A stretch of DNA of 64,000 nt, from the NCBI GenBank assembly GCA_963837755.1, contig CAWIOP010000001.1, forward strand, positions 1,674,001 to 1,738,000, in the 5' to 3' direction. The notes below the pieces were generated by a model, which did no database searches, was not told the DNA's origin, and saw only the letters and a program-made list of their open reading frames with translations. The position numbers and the translations under genes are program-made. Below, one piece after another: positions 52,586 to 60,584 of the stretch (position 1 is the first letter of the stretch; the number at the start of each line of letters is the position of its first letter). Origin of the DNA: JADGHX01 sp963837755. Lineage in GTDB: Bacteria > Pseudomonadota > Gammaproteobacteria > Steroidobacterales > Steroidobacteraceae.

Positions 52586-54007
52586 GTGCGGACCGTTGCG
52601 ATCACCGCCGAATCGCTCGGCTCGCGGGCCTTCAGGCAGGACTACAACGTGCGCCAGGCCTATGTCGCGGGCTCGATGTTCCGGGGCATCTCTTCGGCGC
52701 GCCTCGTGTCGCAGATGGCCAGTGCAGGCTACCTCTCATTCTTCGGCAGCGGCGGCCTGCGTCACAGCGAAATCGAAGAGGGCGTGCGGCGAATCCAGCG
52801 GGAGCTTCCCGCCGGAGCACCATTCGGAGTGAACCTGCTTTGCCGCCCGCTCGAGCCTGAGGCGGAGGTGGAGCTTGCGTCATTGCTTGTCGACCTGCAG
52901 GTGCCTGCGATCGAGGCCGCCGCGTTCCTGCGCATCACACCGGGAGTCGCGCTCTTCCGCGCACGGGGGCTCGATCGCGGCGTCGACGGCCGGGTGCGGT
53001 CCCGCTGCCGTGTGCTCGCGAAGATATCTCACCCCGATGTGGCGTCGCTCTTTTTGAAACCCGTCCCGAAGCGACTGCTGGACGCGCTGGTGGCCGCACG
53101 CCGCCTGCGCCCGGAACAGGCGGCGCTCGCGAGCGAGGTGCCGGCCGCGGACGACCTGTGCGTCGAGGCCGACTCTGGAGGACACACCGACCTGGGCGCG
53201 GCGCTTACGCTTCTGCCCGCCATCAAGGCGGTGCGAGACGAAATTGCGAAGAGACTGCCAGCCGCCGCCGCGGTTCGTGTAGGTCTCGCGGGAGGCCTCG
53301 GAACGCCGCAGGCCATCGCTTCCGCGTTTGTACTCGGTGCGGATTTCGTGATGACCGGATCGGTCAATCAGTGCACCGTCGAAGCCGATACCAGCGACGC
53401 TGTGAAGGACCTTCTGCAAGGCCTCGATGTGCGGGATACGACTTACGCGCCGGCAGGCGATCGCTTCGAGAATCCGAGCCGAATCCAGGTTGTGAAGAAG
53501 GGAGTGCGCTTCTCCGGCCAGGCTTGCCGTCTGCACGAATTGTGGCAGCGGCATGGATCGCTCGAAGAGCTGGGGCAGGACACGCGACAAATGCTGGAGA
53601 AGGATTATTTCGGCCGCACCCTCGACGACGTGTATCGCCAGGTGATCGAACATCATTCGTCGGCTCGACCGGATTGGGTCGCACGCGCTGAGCAAGATCC
53701 CCGGTACAAGATGACACTCGTCTTTCGTTGGTACTTCTACTACACCAACAGGCTCGCGCGAGAGGGGCGGCATGAAGCGCGGGCCCAGTTTCAGATCCAT
53801 TGCGGGCCGGCACTCGGCGCTTTCAATCGCTGGGCGGCTGGCACGGACCTTGAGCCCTGGCGGAATCGCAGGGTCGACGAGCTTGGCAGGCGCCTCATGA
53901 GCGCTGCTGCGAGCCACCTCTCGCACTGGCATGAGAACCTGGCGACAAACGCGGTCTCGCTACACACGAGCACGGAAAACCTGAGGGCGGCAAATGTTAT
54001 CCAATGA
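52586..54007 (+). CDS. PfaD-family trans-acting enoylreductase (FMN, nitronate monooxygenase fold)
   Basis: FMN-dependent enoyl reductase that acts in trans on ACP-bound enoyl chains, as in PUFA synthases (PfaD) and trans-AT polyketide clusters (PksE/BaeE-like). About 473 aa from GTG 52586, 4 nt after the carbamoyltransferase stop; the frame stays open upstream but inside the previous gene. Characteristic stretches are LGSRAFRQDYNVRQAYVAGSM, YLSFFGSGGL, CVEADSGGHTD, and GLAGGLGTPQAIASAF followed by ADFVMTGSVNQC. Its end overlaps the ACP gene. PKS1 has KR but no DH, so the enoyl substrate must arise elsewhere, probably on the second PKS or on the free ACP. Confidence 0.9.
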   Translation: MRTVAITAESLGSRAFRQDYNVRQAYVAGSMFRGISSARLVSQMASAGYLSFFGSGGLRHSEIEEGVRRIQRELPAGAPFGVNLLCRPLEPEAEVELASLLVDLQVPAIEAAAFLRITPGVALFRARGLDRGVDGRVRSRCRVLAKISHPDVASLFLKPVPKRLLDALVAARRLRPEQAALASEVPAADDLCVEADSGGHTDLGAALTLLPAIKAVRDEIAKRLPAAAAVRVGLAGGLGTPQAIASAFVLGADFVMTGSVNQCTVEADTSDAVKDLLQGLDVRDTTYAPAGDRFENPSRIQVVKKGVRFSGQACRLHELWQRHGSLEELGQDTRQMLEKDYFGRTLDDVYRQVIEHHSSARPDWVARAEQDPRYKMTLVFRWYFYYTNRLAREGRHEARAQFQIHCGPALGAFNRWAAGTDLEPWRNRRVDELGRRLMSAAASHLSHWHENLATNAVSLHTSTENLRAANVIQ

Positions 54008-54257
54008 AACGGTAGATGACTTTGTGATGACAACGATCGCGGAGACCTGCAACTTCGACCGTTCTGCGATCGACAGGCGAAGCAGCGTCGCGGAGATTGG
54101 AATGGATTCGCTGCGCTTGACGGCTTTCGTGGCGCATGTGGAGGCGGCGTTCGACTGCGAGCTCAGCGCCGATCAGATCGTGACGCTGTTCGAAGCGCCG
54201 CACGTGCAGGATATAGTCACGTTGATCAAGACCGTTGCCGCAGCGTCTTCGCGCTGA
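53994..54257 (+). CDS. stand-alone acyl carrier protein
   Basis: An 87-aa ACP with the phosphopantetheine site in IGMDSLRLTAFV. It overlaps the PfaD gene by 14 bp behind a GAGGG site, so the two are co-translated. Free ACPs next to AMP-ligases and trans-acting reductases commonly carry a starter acyl group or take part in chain modification. The charged face around the serine (AEIGMDSLRL) is of the PKS/lipid rather than peptidyl type. Partners could be either AMP-ligase in this window. Confidence 0.92.
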   Translation: MLSNETVDDFVMTTIAETCNFDRSAIDRRSSVAEIGMDSLRLTAFVAHVEAAFDCELSADQIVTLFEAPHVQDIVTLIKTVAAASSR

Positions 54258-54581
54258 AGGCGCGGCTTGCAATGTCCGCCAGTGAGTCGAGAGCGCAATT
54301 CGGTCATATGTCGGTTTGCGTTGTATCGGTGGCCTAAGCTATGCTCCGGCCACTAAGGGACGGATCGCAGGAGCAAATCCTGCGATCACAAAGGGAAGCA
54401 TCGATTGTTTTGGAAGAACATCGAAGAACAGGCGTCAGGGAAGGCGCGTATACGCCGGGATCCCGGCGCCAGGCTCCCGCGAAACCTCAACTCTTCACTA
54501 TTTCAACAGCGCGACCTGAGCGCGACTTTGACGCATTCCCGATGACATACGTTCGTATAGTGAAATCGAATAGGGGGCTGT
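54258..54581 (+). promoter_or_regulatory. hairpin-rich intergenic leader of the ParB-like gene
   Basis: This 324-bp stretch has no convincing gene. It holds several inverted repeats: GTGGCC/GGCCAC (54329-54334 with 54348-54353), a perfect 10-bp stem GATCGCAGGA/TCCTGCGATC with a 5-nt loop (54363-54387), and a 12-bp palindrome ATACG-TT-CGTAT (54547-54558) close to the gene. TTGACG at 54528 and TATAGT at 54556 resemble promoter hexamers but are 22 bp apart, longer than ideal. The first hairpins could terminate the long operon; the last palindrome could be an operator for autoregulation. Confidence 0.5.
54363..54387. terminator. perfect 10-bp hairpin downstream of the biosynthetic operon
   Basis: Left arm 54363-54372 and right arm 54378-54387 are exact reverse complements around a GCAAA loop, about 105 bp after the ACP stop. 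No T-run follows directly, so termination is only a suggestion; a regulatory RNA hairpin or protein site is equally possible. Confidence 0.4.
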
Positions 54582-55466
54582 GTGAATTGCAAAGTAGTGA
54601 CGATCAATCCATTCCGCTGCCGGATGTGGTCTCTGCACGACCGGCTGGAGAGCACGATCTCGGAACACACGTGCAAGGCCGAGATCGATAGTTTCGACAA
54701 ACATGGACAACTTGTGCCGGTGATGGGGCGACCGTTACGAAGCGATGCCGACTACGATGTGGAGTTGATTTTCGGGGCGAGGCGGCTGTTCGTCGCCAGG
54801 CAGGCCAACAAGCCTCTTGCGGTGGAGCTGAGGGAGATATCCGACATGGAGGCCATCGTGGCCATGGATATCGAGAACCGTCAGCGCGCCGACATCAGCC
54901 CGTACGAGCGCGGACTGAGTTACGCCCGTTGGCTGCGTGAGAGCTACTTCGGGTCGCAGGACGAGATCGCACGGACGCTGAGGGTGTCCTCGTCGCAGGT
55001 GTCCCGCCTTCTGAAGATCGCCCGATTGCCGCCGGTCATCGTCAATGCGTTTCGAAGCCCCGCCGAAATCTGTGAAGGCTGGGGACTCGATCTCGTTGAA
55101 GCGCTTTCCGATGCCAGCCGCAGGCAGGCGACGGTCCTTTGCGCGAGAGCGATCGCGAACGGCGGCGCGCGCCAGGAGTCGCGCGAAGTCTATCGGCAGC
55201 TCATGAGCGCATCTGCTCCGGGCAGAAAGCTCAAGCCACGCGTGCACGATGAAGTGGTGAAGGCTCGCGACGGTGCGCCTCTGTTTCGTGTTCGGCATCA
55301 AACGAACGCCATCTCGCTCATGATTCCCCGTGCGAGCGTTTCGGTTCGCGCACTCGAGGAGTTGCGGCGGGCGGTGGCCGAAGTGTTGCAACCTGCAAAT
55401 GTGCAAGTTGCTGATTCCTCGTGCTCCGCCTATCAGCAGCCGGGCAGCGTTGCCCGCGTCGCCTAG
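54582..55466 (+). CDS. ParB/RepB/Spo0J-like DNA-binding regulator
   Basis: DNA-binding protein of the ParB superfamily, 294 aa, starting at GTG 54582 with AGGGGG upstream. The N-terminal part contains the ParB boxes FGARRLFVARQA and DIENRQRADISPYERG; residues about 125-150 hold the helix-turn-helix SQDEIARTLRVSSSQVSRLLK. There is no ParA partner and no plasmid gene nearby, so a transcriptional role for the cluster is more likely than partitioning. The C-terminus lacks a recognisable dimerisation domain. The gene is preceded by a hairpin-rich leader and followed by a strong inverted repeat. A TGCAA-type repeat motif identical in layout to one in front of NRPS1 lies inside its 3' end (55386-55407). 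Confidence 0.85.
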   Translation: MNCKVVTINPFRCRMWSLHDRLESTISEHTCKAEIDSFDKHGQLVPVMGRPLRSDADYDVELIFGARRLFVARQANKPLAVELREISDMEAIVAMDIENRQRADISPYERGLSYARWLRESYFGSQDEIARTLRVSSSQVSRLLKIARLPPVIVNAFRSPAEICEGWGLDLVEALSDASRRQATVLCARAIANGGARQESREVYRQLMSASAPGRKLKPRVHDEVVKARDGAPLFRVRHQTNAISLMIPRASVSVRALEELRRAVAEVLQPANVQVADSSCSAYQQPGSVARVA

Positions 55467-55472
55467 AGACGG

Positions 55473-55507
55473 CAGTCGGTTGTGGGCGGTTGGCCCACAA
55501 CCGACTG
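55473..55507. terminator. 15-bp perfect inverted repeat between convergent genes
   Basis: Arms 55473-55487 and 55493-55507 are exact reverse complements with a 5-nt loop (GGTTG), 7 bp after the ParB-like stop and 35 bp before the end of the convergent AMP-ligase gene. Position and symmetry suit a bidirectional terminator; a T-run near 55529-55535 follows only at a distance. Confidence 0.7.
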
Positions 55508-55541
55508 CGACGGCGCCTCATCTGCACGGCTGCGCTTTTTT

Positions 55542-57089
55542 TCAGATGTTCCGCTGCAACCCCTGCCAATGCGGCTCGCGCAGTCGCCTCTTGTACAGCT
55601 TTCCATTCGGGTCGCGCGGAAGCTCCTGCAGATACTCGATTCGCTTGGGCAGCTTCGTCGCGGAAAGCTGCTTTCCGAGGAACTGAAGGATGTCGCGCGT
55701 CAGAGTGGAAGAGCCTTCGATGCCCGTCACGGGCTGAACCACGGCACGCACGGCCTCGCCGAGAAGCGTGTCGGGCACGCCGAATACCGCGCAGTCGGCG
55801 ATCGCAGGATGCAGGATCAGGAGGCGTTCGACTTCGGCGGAGTAAATGTTCATGCCGCCGGAGATGATCATGTCGATCTTGCGATCGCAGATGAACAGAT
55901 AGCCCTCGTCGTTCACGTATCCAATGTCGCCCACCGTGAAAAGATGGCCGCGATGGCAGGCCCGGGTTCGCGCCTCATCGCCCCGATACTCGAACGTGTC
56001 TCCCGTATATCGCGAGAAGTAGATCTGCCCGACCTCGCCGCGCGGCACTTCCCGGTCCTCGTCATCGAGAATGCGCAGATCCGTGCCTGGAATGGGCCGC
56101 CCTACGGTGCCCGGATATCGCAGCCACTCTTCGGAGCTCACGATCGTTCCCGCGCCTTCGACGGCGCCGTACGTGTCCCACAGGATCGGCCCCCACCACT
56201 CGATCATTTGCCGCTTCACTTCAGGCGGGCACGGGGCGCCCGAGTGCACCACGCGTTTGAGCGTTGTGATCGGGTGCTGGCGGCGCTGCTCTTCGGGAAG
56301 CTTCAGGAGCCTTACGAACGTAGTCGGTACCATGAAGCTCGTCGTCACACCGTGCTCAGCGATCAGCTGCAACAGCCGAAGCGGCTCGGCGCGCTCGACG
56401 AGCAAAACGCAGTGGCCCATGTGCAGGGCAATGACGCAGCCCTCGAGGGGCGCGGCGTGATACAGCACGGACGCACATAGATGCACGTGTGCGCTGCCAA
56501 GACCGATTCCCACCGCGATATGCAGCCGGATGGTTTTCTCCAGGGAAGCTAGCGAGCCTGGTAGTGGCAGGCTGATCGCTTTGGGTCGCCCGGTCGTGGC
56601 GGAGGTGTAAAACATCGGCCTGCCCAGAACCGGATCCGCGAGCGCCGCGCAGGAGAAGGGCGCCACGAATTCCTCGATCCGGGTCGCGCCGCTCACCGGA
56701 CCCATCGAGAGGGTGATCCATGGCGCTTCGGGAAGCTCGGCGCACGCGGCTCGCGCGAGCCCGGCCAGACGTTCGTGAACCACGAGCGCCCGCGGATTGC
56801 TGTCAGAAAGGATGTAGGCAATTTCGGACTGTGTGAGATGCCAGTTGATGGGGACGACGTACAGGCCGATCTGCGTAGCCGCGAGGTACGTCACGAGGTA
56901 CTCGGCGCCATTCGGCGCCAGTATCGCGATCGAGTCTCCGGGAGTGAGCCCGGCCGCGCGCAACGCTCGCGAGAGTCTGTTGCTGAGCGCGAAAAGCTCG
57001 CCGCGCTGCCAGCGCCTTCCTGTGGGATCGACGAGTGCAGTCGTATCGGGCTCGCATTGAGCGAAGTGGCTGAATCCCATCTGGTCCAT
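55542..57089 (-). CDS. acyl-CoA synthetase / AMP-dependent ligase
   Basis: ANL-superfamily ligase of 515 aa that activates a carboxylic acid as acyl-adenylate and passes it to CoA or a carrier. Motifs: MFYTSATTGRPKAI (P-loop), WDTYGAVEGAG, YINDEGYLF-like VGDIGYVNDEGYLFICDRKIDM hinge, and the C-terminal lysine in PNGKLYKRRL. It reads like FadD/medium-chain or aryl-CoA ligases of catabolic type. GAGGAAA precedes ATG 57089. It runs convergent to the ParB-like gene and divergent from the SDR gene. It might prepare a starter acid for the synthetases or be part of an acyl-CoA metabolic set with the SDR; the substrate is not readable. Confidence 0.88.
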   Translation of the reverse strand: MDQMGFSHFAQCEPDTTALVDPTGRRWQRGELFALSNRLSRALRAAGLTPGDSIAILAPNGAEYLVTYLAATQIGLYVVPINWHLTQSEIAYILSDSNPRALVVHERLAGLARAACAELPEAPWITLSMGPVSGATRIEEFVAPFSCAALADPVLGRPMFYTSATTGRPKAISLPLPGSLASLEKTIRLHIAVGIGLGSAHVHLCASVLYHAAPLEGCVIALHMGHCVLLVERAEPLRLLQLIAEHGVTTSFMVPTTFVRLLKLPEEQRRQHPITTLKRVVHSGAPCPPEVKRQMIEWWGPILWDTYGAVEGAGTIVSSEEWLRYPGTVGRPIPGTDLRILDDEDREVPRGEVGQIYFSRYTGDTFEYRGDEARTRACHRGHLFTVGDIGYVNDEGYLFICDRKIDMIISGGMNIYSAEVERLLILHPAIADCAVFGVPDTLLGEAVRAVVQPVTGIEGSSTLTRDILQFLGKQLSATKLPKRIEYLQELPRDPNGKLYKRRLREPHWQGLQRNI

Positions 57090-57281
57090 GACATTTCCTC
57101 GTGGAGGGTAGTGATGCGATAAGCATGCTGCTCAATCCGGCCGCAGCGGGGAAGCGCGAGCACTCGTCGCGAAGCGTGTTGCGCAGTGTCTTTACGTGCG
57201 CCCTGCCGTACGATGATTGCGGAGTTGATTCACGCACGCACGCGCGAGTGCAGTCAGCGTCACAACATGCGGAGCACGGAT
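57090..57281. promoter_or_regulatory. divergent promoter region (AMP-ligase / SDR)
   Basis: About 190 bp between the minus-strand ligase start and the plus-strand SDR start. It must carry promoters for both, but I see no convincing -35/-10 pair or operator. GGAG at 57271-57274 sets the SDR start at 57282. Confidence 0.35.
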
Positions 57282-58181
57282 ATGAAGGACCTGGCGGGCA
57301 AAGGCGCGGTCATCACGGGCGGCGTCAGCGGGATCGGCCTTGCAATTGCGCGCGAGCTCGTCGTGGCCGGAGCAAGAGTCGTGATCACGTATCGCCGCGA
57401 GGATCACCTGCGTCAGGCCATGGCGCTGTTCGGGGACGCGCCCGCCGGCGCTGTTCACCCGGTCCGTATGGATGTGACGGATCGCGATTCCGTGAGGCAC
57501 GCGGCGGATGAAGCCGGGCGCGTGCTCGGCAAGGTGCACATCTTGTGCAACAACGCCGGGGTCAATCTCATCGGCGCGATGGATGAGGCGACCTTCGACG
57601 ACTGGGACTGGATTCTGGGCGTCAACCTGCATGGCGTGGTGAATGGGCTCGTGACCTTTCTGCCGCGAATCAAGGCGCATGGCGAAGGCGGGCACATCGT
57701 GAATGTGGCCTCCATGTCGTCGTTCATCAGCGGCCCCGCGGCCGGGGTTTATTCGACCTCGAAGTTCGCGGTTCGCGGGCTTTCCGAATCGCTGCGGTAT
57801 GCCCTCGCGCCACACGGCATCGGTGTTTCCATGGTCTGCCCGGGACTCACCCGGTCCAACATCTTCGAGTCGGCGCGCTATCGGCCGGAGACTCTCGGCC
57901 ATACCGCGTTTCCGCTGGATGACGCCACGCTCAAGCGCATGCAGGACATTCACGCGCTGGGCATGGAGGCAGAGGAGGTCGGCCGCAGGACCATCGAAGG
58001 CATCAAGCGCAACGACTTCTATATTTTTTCGCACCCGGAGTTCAGGGACGAAGTCCGTGAGCTGTGCGACGAGATTCTCGCCGCGTTCCCGCAGGAGGCG
58101 GTCGAGGCGAAAAGACTCGTGGTGGAGGTCATGCGTCGCCGGGCGAAGGAGCAAGCGCGCCAGGCCCTCGCACGCCTGTAG
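57282..58181 (+). CDS. short-chain dehydrogenase/reductase (SDR)
   Basis: NAD(P)-dependent alcohol/ketone oxidoreductase of the classical SDR type, 299 aa from ATG 57282 (MKDLAGKGAVITGG); GGAG 7 nt upstream supports this start over ATG 57267 or 57186. Cofactor motif TGGVSGIG, structural NNAG, catalytic Ser in VASMSS and YSTSK (Tyr and Lys) are all present. The C-terminus is about 45 residues longer than the minimal fold and rich in charged helices. It heads a plus-strand set with the sulfotransferase (16 bp gap) and the MFS carrier. Substrate unknown; it could process a ketide or belong to acyl-CoA metabolism with the neighbouring ligase. Confidence 0.88.
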   Translation: MKDLAGKGAVITGGVSGIGLAIARELVVAGARVVITYRREDHLRQAMALFGDAPAGAVHPVRMDVTDRDSVRHAADEAGRVLGKVHILCNNAGVNLIGAMDEATFDDWDWILGVNLHGVVNGLVTFLPRIKAHGEGGHIVNVASMSSFISGPAAGVYSTSKFAVRGLSESLRYALAPHGIGVSMVCPGLTRSNIFESARYRPETLGHTAFPLDDATLKRMQDIHALGMEAEEVGRRTIEGIKRNDFYIFSHPEFRDEVRELCDEILAAFPQEAVEAKRLVVEVMRRRAKEQARQALARL

Positions 58182-58197
58182 CGCCGGACGCCGCATC

Positions 58198-59142
58198 ATG
58201 TCGGGCCCGCTGGAAAATTCCCTCGCGACAGCGGCTTCTCAGCCGCTTTGGCCTCGCAAGGTGTGCGAGATCCAGAACCACACCATCGATTCGACGCGAT
58301 GGAACGACTTTCGCTTCCGCGACGGCGACATTGTCACCGTGACCTGGGCCAAGACCGGAACGACCTGGGTGCAGCAGATTCTCAGTCAGCTCATTTTCTG
58401 CGCCCGGACGGACATCCCGGTCATGCAGGTTTCTCCGTGGGTGGAGCATCGCGCGATTCCGAAGCGGCGCCTGATGCGGTTGCTCGAAGCGCAGACGCAT
58501 CGGCGGTTCGTAAAATCTCACCTGCAGCTCGATGCGCTCGTTTTCGCGCCGCGGGCTCAATATCTCTATATCGGCCGCGACGGCCGGGATGCGATGTGGA
58601 GCTGGTATCAGCATCACCTCAGTCTGTCACCAGCGGTCTATCAGCTGATGAACCATATGCCCGGCCGTGTGGGGCCGCCGCTCGGGCCCGCCGGGTCGGA
58701 TCCACGCCAGTATTTCCACGACTGGCTCGATCGAGATGGATATCCGCTGTGGCCGTTCTGGTCTCACATTCAATCGTGGTGGGATGCCCGGCAGCTTCCC
58801 AATGTGATGCTGCTGCACTTCAACGAGCTCAAGGCGGATCTGGCATTCCAGATCACGCGTATCGCTGAGTTTCTCGGGCTTCCGATCAGCGAGCGCCTGT
58901 GGCCGCAGATTCTGCGGCACTGCTCGTTCGATTTTATGAAGCACAACGCGCGCTCGCTTTCCCCACTGCTGGAACAGTCGCTGGCCGGTGGCGCAGGCGC
59001 GTTCGTGAACGTCGGCTCGAACGGCCGGTGGCGCGAGGTGCTGTGCAGCTCCGACGTGGAGAAGTATGAGGAGTGCGCGCGGCGTCATCTCACGCCCGAG
59101 TGCGCGCATTGGCTGGCGACGGGAGAACGGGCGGATCGATGA
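58198..59142 (+). CDS. PAPS-dependent sulfotransferase
   Basis: Cytosolic-type sulfotransferase, 314 aa from ATG 58198 (MSGPLENSLATAA). The 5'-phosphosulfate loop is TWAKTGTTWVQQIL, and the 3'-phosphate motif is YIGRDGRDAMWSWY. The C-terminal RKGxxGDW motif is degenerate (VNVGSNGRWREVL): GxxGxW is kept, the leading Arg-Lys is lost. It would move sulfate from PAPS to a hydroxyl or amine of a small molecule. Located between an SDR and an exporter in the flank of the cluster, it may sulfate the peptide-polyketide before export; a role in steroid or other small-molecule sulfation cannot be excluded. Confidence 0.87.
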   Translation: MSGPLENSLATAASQPLWPRKVCEIQNHTIDSTRWNDFRFRDGDIVTVTWAKTGTTWVQQILSQLIFCARTDIPVMQVSPWVEHRAIPKRRLMRLLEAQTHRRFVKSHLQLDALVFAPRAQYLYIGRDGRDAMWSWYQHHLSLSPAVYQLMNHMPGRVGPPLGPAGSDPRQYFHDWLDRDGYPLWPFWSHIQSWWDARQLPNVMLLHFNELKADLAFQITRIAEFLGLPISERLWPQILRHCSFDFMKHNARSLSPLLEQSLAGGAGAFVNVGSNGRWREVLCSSDVEKYEECARRHLTPECAHWLATGERADR

Positions 59143-59193
59143 TCGGGCGCGGCACGGGCGTGTCGCGGCTCACGGGACGAAACAGGGGGATCC

Positions 59194-60543
59194 ATGGAAC
59201 TGGTGTCAAAAAGCCTTCGCGGAGTGGCGGTCGCGGACAGGGCGGAAGCGGGTGTCTCGAAATCGTATCGAAACTACGTCCTGGGACTGCTCCTGGTGGT
59301 CGGAATATTCAGTTGGGTGGATCGCCAGATCTTCTCGATCCTCATGCAGTCCATCAAACAGGAGTTCGCCTTCACCGACACGCAGCTGGGGCTGCTGGGT
59401 GGATTTGCATTCGGCATCTTTTATGCCTCCGTCGGGCTGCCGATCGCGTGGCTCGCCGATCGGTACAATCGCCGCAACATCATTTCTCTCGCGATCGGGC
59501 TGTGGAGCTGCATGACGGCGTTCAGCGGCCTCGCCACCGGCTTCGGAACGCTGTTCCTGGCGCGCATGGGCGTGGGCATCGGTGAGGCAGGGGGTGCGCC
59601 GCCGTCTCAATCGCTGATCTCGGACTACTTTCCTCCGGAGCGGCGCGCCTTCGCGCTCGGAGTGCTCTATTCGTACATGCCCCTCGGATCGCTCGTGGCA
59701 TTTCTCTGCGGCGGGTGGGCCAATGAATATCTCGGCTGGCGTGCCGCGTTCCTTGTCGTCGGAATTCCCGGAATATTGGTCGCATTGCTCGTACGGCTGA
59801 CGTTGCGGGAGCCGATTCGCGGCGCGTCCGAGCGAATCGTGCAGCCGTCCGTCCCGCTGACGTTGCCGGAGAACCTGCGCTACCTCCTGAGCCGTCCCTC
59901 TTTGCGCCACCTTGCGCTGGCGGGCGCGCTTCACGGCGTCGGTGCTTTCGGCGCAGCGGTATGGATGCCCACTTATTTCATCCGTCAGCACGGTATGAGC
60001 AGTGCGGAGATCGGAACCTGGCTCGCGCTGGTCCTTGGATTCGCGGGGCTCGCCGGCACGCTTCTCGGCGGGCACATTGGAGACCGCCTCGTTCAGAAGA
60101 CCGGCGATGCGCGGTGGTATCCCTGGCTCATCTGCACCGTCATCCTCGCGACGCTTCCGCTGCTCGTTTTTGTGTACTCGCTGCCGCCGGTACCCGCATT
60201 GCTCCTGTTCATCGTGCCGACCCTGCTGCAGAACATGATGCTGGGCCCCGTGACGGCGACTATCCAGAATCTCGCGGGTGTTCGCCGGCGTGCGATGGCC
60301 GCGGCGATGTACCTGTTCCTGACGAACCTCATTGCAATGGGGTGCGGACCGCTGCTCGTCGGCGTGATCAGTGATGCGTTTGCACTCACCCTGGGGACGG
60401 ACTCATTGCGGTACGGGCTTCTGGCGACGATGGTGATCTCCACCATCTGGGCTGCCTTTCACTTCTGGATGGCTTCCAGGGAGCTGCGCAAAGACCTCGC
60501 GGAAGCGGGGGTTCAGATGCCGGGGCAAGCGAACGCCACCTGA
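59194..60543 (+). CDS. MFS transporter, Spinster-like
   Basis: Twelve-helix major facilitator, 449 aa. The cytoplasmic N-terminus is followed by VLGLLLVVGIFSWVDRQIFSILMQSI and motif A (GLPIAWLADRYNRRN); RMGVGIGEAGGAPPSQSLISDYFPPERRA is the Spinster-group signature. AGGGGGA precedes ATG 59194. Spinster-like carriers are common next to sulfotransferases and dehydrogenases in lipid- and steroid-active bacteria. Here it is the best placed export candidate for the sulfated product, though uptake is also possible. It ends 41 bp before the convergent AMP-ligase gene. Confidence 0.9.
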   Translation: MELVSKSLRGVAVADRAEAGVSKSYRNYVLGLLLVVGIFSWVDRQIFSILMQSIKQEFAFTDTQLGLLGGFAFGIFYASVGLPIAWLADRYNRRNIISLAIGLWSCMTAFSGLATGFGTLFLARMGVGIGEAGGAPPSQSLISDYFPPERRAFALGVLYSYMPLGSLVAFLCGGWANEYLGWRAAFLVVGIPGILVALLVRLTLREPIRGASERIVQPSVPLTLPENLRYLLSRPSLRHLALAGALHGVGAFGAAVWMPTYFIRQHGMSSAEIGTWLALVLGFAGLAGTLLGGHIGDRLVQKTGDARWYPWLICTVILATLPLLVFVYSLPPVPALLLFIVPTLLQNMMLGPVTATIQNLAGVRRRAMAAAMYLFLTNLIAMGCGPLLVGVISDAFALTLGTDSLRYGLLATMVISTIWAAFHFWMASRELRKDLAEAGVQMPGQANAT

Positions 60544-60584
60544 GCGTGTCCGCAAACCCCACGGGCCACCGCGACGCGTGTCTG

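Noticed and set aside
54316..54691. Small open frames (67 and 116 aa) between the ACP and ParB-like genes
   Set aside because: No ribosome site, no motifs, and they cross the hairpins and the ParB-like start in other frames.
57703..58197. N-terminal extension of the sulfotransferase
   Set aside because: Overlaps the SDR gene in another frame and has no domain similarity; ATG 58198 gives a normal-length sulfotransferase.
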